From assembly GCA_046052145.1 (NCBI GenBank), contig JBJOMW010000016.1, forward strand, positions 5,835 to 69,834: a stretch of DNA of 64,000 nucleotides. Reading direction: 5' to 3'. This stretch comes from Falsiroseomonas sp046052145. GTDB taxonomy: Bacteria > Pseudomonadota > Alphaproteobacteria > Acetobacterales > Acetobacteraceae. Of this stretch, positions 60,244-64,000 are shown one piece after another. Every line of letters starts with the position of its first letter. Position 1 is the first letter of the stretch. The notes below the pieces were generated by a model that saw only the letters and a list, made by a program, of their open reading frames with translations, did not search any database and had not been told where the DNA came from. Both the position numbers and the translations under genes were made by a program.

Positions 60244-61266
60244 TTGCTCAACATCTTCCTCGGCTATGCGTGCAATTTCTCATGCAGCTACTGCCTTCAA
60301 GAACTCGATGCGCCCGATGCCGTGCGGCAGCGTCACCCGATCGAGCCCTTCATCGAACGCGTCGTCCCATTCGTCCGGGAGAATGGAATCAAGCGGATCG
60401 ACTATTGGGGCGGCGAGCCGCTGCTCTATTGGCGCGAGATCAGCGCCATTCATACGGCGTTTGAGCGCGCGGGGCTGGCTTTCGACTTCGTGCGCATCAC
60501 GACCAACGGTAGCCTGCTAGCGCCGGATTTCGTTGGGCCGATGAACGACTGGAACTTCTACGTGGTCGTAAGCGACCATGGCGAGTTCGGCCAGCCGGCA
60601 TGGGACATGGTGCGCAGGGTCAAGCGGTCGAGCATTTCGTTTTTGTTCACCGCCGAGAACCCGTTCATCTGGCCGCTTTTCGAAAAGCTCGATCGGCTTG
60701 AAGCGGACTACGGTCGACCGTTCTGGCCCTATGCCCATTGGGTCCGCACGACCAGGGGGTGCGCGCCGAGATACTGGTTCACGCCTGAGAGCCTTGACCG
60801 CCATGTCGAGCATCTCTGGGAGCTGGCGCGGATGCGGCTTTCTGGACACCGTCATGCCAGCCTTTTCTTCGACGGTCATCTCGATGAATGGCGTCGCGGC
60901 TTGGCGCGCGCAGCAGCTCCCGTGGAGCCGCTGTGCCACAGCGCCAGCCATTTGTCGGTCGATCTCGCCGGCAACCGCTATGCCTGCCACCACAGTGTGA
61001 AACGCAGCTTCCGGACGGGGCATCTCTTCGACGAGACCGGGCCGCGCGATCAGGGCGAACAAGAAGCTCTCGATCACTCCTGGCGCTGGGTGAGAAGCGC
61101 CGAGTGCCAGGCCTGCCCGGTGCGCTCCTGGTGCCGCGGCAATTGCCATCTGTCGCAGACCCACGAACTCGACTGCAGGCTGTCCCGCGAGAAGCATCGG
61201 GTTTTTGCCTGGCTCGACCAACAAGAGAACGGCGCGCTCGCGCGCAATCAGATCAAGGTGCCCTGA
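60244..61266 (+). CDS. radical SAM/SPASM peptide maturase-like protein 1
   Basis: 340 residues. The radical SAM cluster motif CxxxCxxC is at Cys10, Cys14, Cys17 (YACNFSCSYCLQEL), and the SAM-binding GGEP at 56-59 (YWGGEPLLYW). The C-terminus holds a complete SPASM set: Cys231 and Cys248 (Cx11Gx4C), then Cys288, 291, 297, 301 (Cx2Cx5Cx3C) and a last Cys311, enough for two auxiliary clusters as in anaerobic sulfatase- and sactisynthase-type enzymes. The only start that keeps the first strand is TTG at 60244, three bases after the previous TGA, with AGGTGG eight bases upstream. A phage location is unusual for such enzymes. Confidence 0.88.
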   Translation: MLNIFLGYACNFSCSYCLQELDAPDAVRQRHPIEPFIERVVPFVRENGIKRIDYWGGEPLLYWREISAIHTAFERAGLAFDFVRITTNGSLLAPDFVGPMNDWNFYVVVSDHGEFGQPAWDMVRRVKRSSISFLFTAENPFIWPLFEKLDRLEADYGRPFWPYAHWVRTTRGCAPRYWFTPESLDRHVEHLWELARMRLSGHRHASLFFDGHLDEWRRGLARAAAPVEPLCHSASHLSVDLAGNRYACHHSVKRSFRTGHLFDETGPRDQGEQEALDHSWRWVRSAECQACPVRSWCRGNCHLSQTHELDCRLSREKHRVFAWLDQQENGALARNQIKVP

Positions 61267-61267
61267 A

Positions 61268-62641
61268 ATGACCGAAACCCTCGAATACCGGCTCGCGATG
61301 GCGGGCCGGAACGGATACGCACGCGCGCTGCTCTACCGCCCGCACAGCTCAGAACTTCGTTGGGAAGATACCGGCGAGCCCGTCGATCTGCGGGCGGTCG
61401 GCACAAATTACGATCCATCGCCACCCGACTGGACGCCTGCGGAGCCCGTGTCTCCAGCCAATCCGGGTCGCAAAAGCCGCGATATCCGCGTGCTGAAGAT
61501 CCAGATGGGGCTCAAGTGCAACTACGCCTGCACCTACTGCAATCAGGCGTCCCAGCCCCATGAAATCCAGGGTGACATGGGCGACGTCCAATCCTTCCTG
61601 CGCCGCCTCCCGACCTGGTTTGACGGCGGCAAGGAAGGCGATGGCAGCGGCGTGCGCATCGAGTTCTGGGGCGGCGAGCCTCTGGTGTACTGGAAGACGT
61701 TCCGCGTCCTCGCTGGCGCGCTGCGATCGGCCTATCCCAAGGCTCGCTTCAATGTCATCACCAACGGCGCGCTTATCGACGACGACAAGATCGAGTTCTT
61801 GGACAAGCTCGGCTTCGGCGTCGGCATCAGCCATGACGGCCCGGCCATGCGCTATCGCGGGCCGGACCCGCTCGACGATCCGGACCAGCGCGCCGGGATC
61901 CGCAAGCTCTACGACCGTCTGCGCCCCTGGGGTCGGATCGGGTTCAACTGCGTGCTGCACAAGCACAACATGTCGCTGGTCGCAGTGCGGCGCCACATTG
62001 CCGAGCGCTTGGGCGTGCCGGTCGACGACATTCCGCTCTCCACCGAGGAAATACTGCTGCCCTACGATCAGGGCGGTATCGCTCTCTCGCCTCAGACCGA
62101 GAGCGAGCATCGCGCCTATTTGGAGGCGGTGTTCTGGGAAGCTGTACGCGGTGAGAGCATGCCGATCTCGACCCTACGTTCGAAGATCGACGAGTTCTTT
62201 CGCTCCATCGCACAGGCACGCCCCGCATCGTCTCTTGGCCAGAAATGCGGCATGGACCGGCCGACCGATCTGGCCGTCGATCTCAAGGGCAATGCCCTGA
62301 CCTGTCAGAATACGAGTGCGGCCACCAAGCACCGGATCGGTTCGATCGAGGCGTTCGAGGACATCCGTCTTACAATGGCCCACCACTGGTCGACGCGCGT
62401 CGAATGCCGGAGCTGCCCGGTGCTGCAGCTTTGCCAAGGCGCCTGCCTCTTCCTCGAAGACGGCCTGTGGCGGCAGGCCTGCGACAACAGCCTCACCCAC
62501 AATCTCGCGGTCCTTGCGGCATCCCTCTACTGGCTCACCCGACTCGTCCTCGTTGAAATCGAGGGGCCGGTCATGCGCCGTGACGGTCTGCCGAACCGTA
62601 TCCCCGTGATCACGCTGCCGGCGGAACTCGCCGCAGCCTGA
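61268..62641 (+). CDS. radical SAM/SPASM peptide maturase-like protein 2
   Basis: 457 residues. About 75 residues precede the core (SSELRWEDTGEPVDLRAVGT), which could act as a leader-binding or regulatory extension. The cluster motif is Cys84, Cys88, Cys91 (LKCNYACTYCNQ) and GGEP at 135-138 (FWGGEPLVYW). The SPASM set is complete: Cys327 and Cys346 (Cx13Gx4C), Cys380, 383, 389, 393 (Cx2Cx5Cx3C) and Cys405. It shares motif layout with the first enzyme but is longer and only distantly related. It begins one base after the first enzyme's stop, so the two are co-translated. Confidence 0.9.
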   Translation: MTETLEYRLAMAGRNGYARALLYRPHSSELRWEDTGEPVDLRAVGTNYDPSPPDWTPAEPVSPANPGRKSRDIRVLKIQMGLKCNYACTYCNQASQPHEIQGDMGDVQSFLRRLPTWFDGGKEGDGSGVRIEFWGGEPLVYWKTFRVLAGALRSAYPKARFNVITNGALIDDDKIEFLDKLGFGVGISHDGPAMRYRGPDPLDDPDQRAGIRKLYDRLRPWGRIGFNCVLHKHNMSLVAVRRHIAERLGVPVDDIPLSTEEILLPYDQGGIALSPQTESEHRAYLEAVFWEAVRGESMPISTLRSKIDEFFRSIAQARPASSLGQKCGMDRPTDLAVDLKGNALTCQNTSAATKHRIGSIEAFEDIRLTMAHHWSTRVECRSCPVLQLCQGACLFLEDGLWRQACDNSLTHNLAVLAASLYWLTRLVLVEIEGPVMRRDGLPNRIPVITLPAELAAA

Positions 62642-62683
62642 CCTCGCCGCCATTGCTGCGGCATTCATCCCAGGAGAACGACC

Positions 62684-63349
62684 ATGACTGCCTCGATCGC
62701 TCGAGGCCGCGCGCTTCCGCGCGGCATTCGCAACCACAATCCCGGCAATCTGCGTCGGTCGGCTGATCCTTGGCAGGGGCTGGCTGCAACCCAGCCCGAC
62801 GCGGAGTTCTTCCGGTTCATATCGGCCAAGTGGGGCATCAGGGCGCTCGCCCGAACCCTCATCGCCTACCAGGACCGGGTCGGGCTGCGGAACATCAAGC
62901 AGATGATCGGTCGCTGGGCCCCACCCGTCGAAAACGACACAGGCGCCTACGTCCGCGTCGTAGCAGCGGCCGTCGGGGTCGGCGCAGAAGAGCGGATCGA
63001 CGTGCATGACTACGCTGTCCTCCGACCATTGGTCCTGGCCATCATCAAGCACGAGAACGGACAGCAGCCCTACACGGATGCCGTGATCGATGCAGGGTTG
63101 GTTCTGGCAGGTGTCGAGCCGCCGCAGCGTCCGCTGGCAAAGACGCGCACCGTCCAGGGCGGCCAGGTAGCGGCAGGCGCCACGGTCCTCGGACTAACGG
63201 CTGAGGCCGTCCGGCAGGTTGAACCCGCAATCCCCTTGCTGCAGTCGCTGCTTCAGGTGGCGCCGTGGGTAGTTGGCGCCGCCGCGCTGGCGGGTATCGC
63301 CTACATGATCTGGGCCCGGATCGACGATCGACGCAGGGGGCTCCGATGA
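62684..63349 (+). CDS. phage endolysin, muramidase-like with C-terminal membrane segment
   Basis: 221 residues. GIRNHNPGNLRRSADPWQGL is followed by FISAKWGIRALARTLIAYQD, NIKQMIGRWAPPVENDTGAY, the pattern of virion/P5-type muramidases. The C-terminus has PWVVGAAALAGIAYMIWARI, a membrane segment, and a basic tail. The enzyme would cut peptidoglycan either in the virion or at lysis; the membrane anchor could be a pinholin-like or SAR-type element. CAGGAGAACGACC upstream is a good ribosome-binding site. Its stop overlaps the spanin start (ATGA). Confidence 0.82.
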   Translation: MTASIARGRALPRGIRNHNPGNLRRSADPWQGLAATQPDAEFFRFISAKWGIRALARTLIAYQDRVGLRNIKQMIGRWAPPVENDTGAYVRVVAAAVGVGAEERIDVHDYAVLRPLVLAIIKHENGQQPYTDAVIDAGLVLAGVEPPQRPLAKTRTVQGGQVAAGATVLGLTAEAVRQVEPAIPLLQSLLQVAPWVVGAAALAGIAYMIWARIDDRRRGLR

Positions 63350-63585
63350 TCGCGATCCTCGGCCGACTACTCGCTCCCTATGCCCTCAAGCTCGCGGGAC
63401 TCTTCGCAATCATCGGGGCCGTCACCGCGATCCTGCTCGGGGCGCGCCAGGCCGGGCGCAACGCGGAGCGTGTCGAGCGGATGCGCAGAACTATTGAGGT
63501 GCAACGTGAACAACTGGATGCCGCGTCTCGCCGTCCTCGTGATCGCGACGAGCTTGCTCGCCGGGTGCGCGACGGCTCGTTCTGA
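63346..63585 (+). CDS. inner-membrane spanin, Rz-like
   Basis: 79 residues. An N-terminal membrane segment (LKLAGLFAIIGAVTAILLGA) is followed by a periplasmic charged helix (QAGRNAERVERMRRTIEVQR and on). This is the i-spanin layout. It starts by ATGA overlap with the endolysin stop. The o-spanin-like lipoprotein gene overlaps its 3' half in another frame, as Rz1 does within Rz. Confidence 0.82.
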   Translation: MIAILGRLLAPYALKLAGLFAIIGAVTAILLGARQAGRNAERVERMRRTIEVQREQLDAASRRPRDRDELARRVRDGSF

Positions 63586-63745
63586 TGGCGGAGCGTGCCT
63601 GCTAGTGCCGGCCTACAGCCGAGAGTTCCTGGCTAGGGCGGCGGTGGAACTGGAGGGGCTGCCGCGCGGGGCGGCGGTTGAGCAGATGCTGGCCGACTAC
63701 CAGGTCATGCGCGATCAGGCTCGGGCGTGTATCCGACTGCGGTGA
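63518..63745 (+). CDS. outer-membrane spanin-like lipoprotein, Rz1-like
   Basis: 75 residues. Signal PRLAVLVIATSLLAGC with lipobox LLAGC, then TARSDGGACLLVPAYSREFL and LADYQVMRDQARACIRLR. The lipidated short protein overlapping an i-spanin gene by 68 nt in another frame is the Rz/Rz1 arrangement. A GTG at 63506 is an alternative start. Two further Cys could form disulfide links. Last supportable gene of the prophage. Confidence 0.78.
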   Translation: MPRLAVLVIATSLLAGCATARSDGGACLLVPAYSREFLARAAVELEGLPRGAAVEQMLADYQVMRDQARACIRLR

Positions 63746-64000
63746 TGCCGTTCAACTATTTCGCTGCGCTGCCTTGCGCTATTTCAAAAAAATCGGACTG
63801 GTCAAGGGGAGATAGTCATCGGGCAACCCGATGTTCGGCCAGTCCAGAGTCCCCGGATACTTCGCCTTGGTAATTGGACACCTCCAGAAACCCTTTGGCG
63901 GCCGCCTATGAGGTCTGCACGGGGCTGCTGTAGGGGCGACGAGCGAGCGGAGGCGATGCGGCGGCGCTTGGCCTGGGGCCGCTGGTTGGATCAGCGGCTG
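63746..64000. other. right end of the window, no gene seen
   Basis: No supportable complete gene. A nested inverted repeat lies at 63795-63845. An open frame from an ATG at 63956 (MRRRLAWGRW) runs off the window and is too short to judge. The right prophage boundary probably falls in this stretch. Confidence 0.5.
63795..63845. repeat. nested inverted repeat near the prophage right end
   Basis: GGACTGG (63795-63801) pairs with CCAGTCC (63839-63845), and inside it CATCGGG (63817-63823) pairs with CCCGATG (63827-63833) around a CAA loop. It follows the last lysis gene, so it may be a terminator or part of an attachment site. No copy was seen at the left end. Confidence 0.5.

Noticed and set aside
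63956..64000. Start of a gene reading MRRRLAWGRW running off the window
   Set aside because: Only 15 codons are visible; nothing to support it.

Overview
The window reads as a GC-rich alphaproteobacterial chromosome, most likely an Acetobacteraceae (Roseomonas-like) relative, carrying an inserted siphovirus-type prophage. The assignment rests on high GC, on the housekeeping order rlpA, dacC-like, tmk, holB, metG, tatD, metallo-hydrolase, mazG, and on Mcd and Mct homologues that handle mesaconyl-CoA intermediates. No 16S rRNA is present, so the genus is an inference. Region 1 (1-18.5 kb) is ordinary chromosome, almost all on the minus strand: methylsuccinyl-CoA dehydrogenase and 2-methylfumaryl-CoA isomerase homologues, a class III aminotransferase (plus strand), a c-type cytochrome, an M24 peptidase, an EamA transporter, an Uup-type ABC-F ATPase, mazG, a metallo-hydrolase, tatD, metG, holB, tmk, a D,D-carboxypeptidase, an RlpA/SPOR lipoprotein and an MltB-like transglycosylase. 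It ends at tRNA-Ser(UGA). A 165-bp palindromic element and two identical operator-like palindromes lie between uup and mazG. Region 2 (18.55-20.48 kb) is a transition zone with gene debris, a second EamA transporter and a degenerate direct repeat on either side of that transporter. Region 3 (20.5-63.75 kb) is the prophage. It opens with a leftward integration cassette (small protein, DUF2924 protein, large serine recombinase, small DNA-binding-like protein) and a leftward self-cleaving repressor. The rightward early genes encode DNA-binding proteins, a Sak4-like ATPase, an SSB/DUF669-like protein, a DEAD/DEAH helicase, a Cas4/AddB-type nuclease, a primase-helicase, a RuvC-like resolvase and a ParB-fused DNA methylase. 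A small block follows with DUF3489, a short minus-strand protein and a ParD/ParE-like toxin-antitoxin pair. The late genes have a lambda-like order: terminase small and large subunits, gpW, portal, protease-capsid fusion, decoration protein, head-tail joining, tail terminator, tail tube, tail chaperone with a probable -1 frameshift, tape measure, gpM/gpL/gpK/gpJ-like tail tip, fibres, endolysin and overlapping spanins. The most unusual part is 58.3-62.6 kb, between the tail fibres and the lysis genes. A fibre-like protein ends in a Cys/Asn-rich tail with ten cysteines in 24 residues, seven of them in an unbroken X-Cys run. It is followed by a protein of unknown function and two consecutive radical SAM/SPASM proteins, each with the CxxxCxxC cluster motif and a complete set of SPASM cysteines. 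I propose that the phage modifies its own tail fibre post-translationally in a RiPP-like manner. This is inference from gene order and motifs, not a demonstrated activity.
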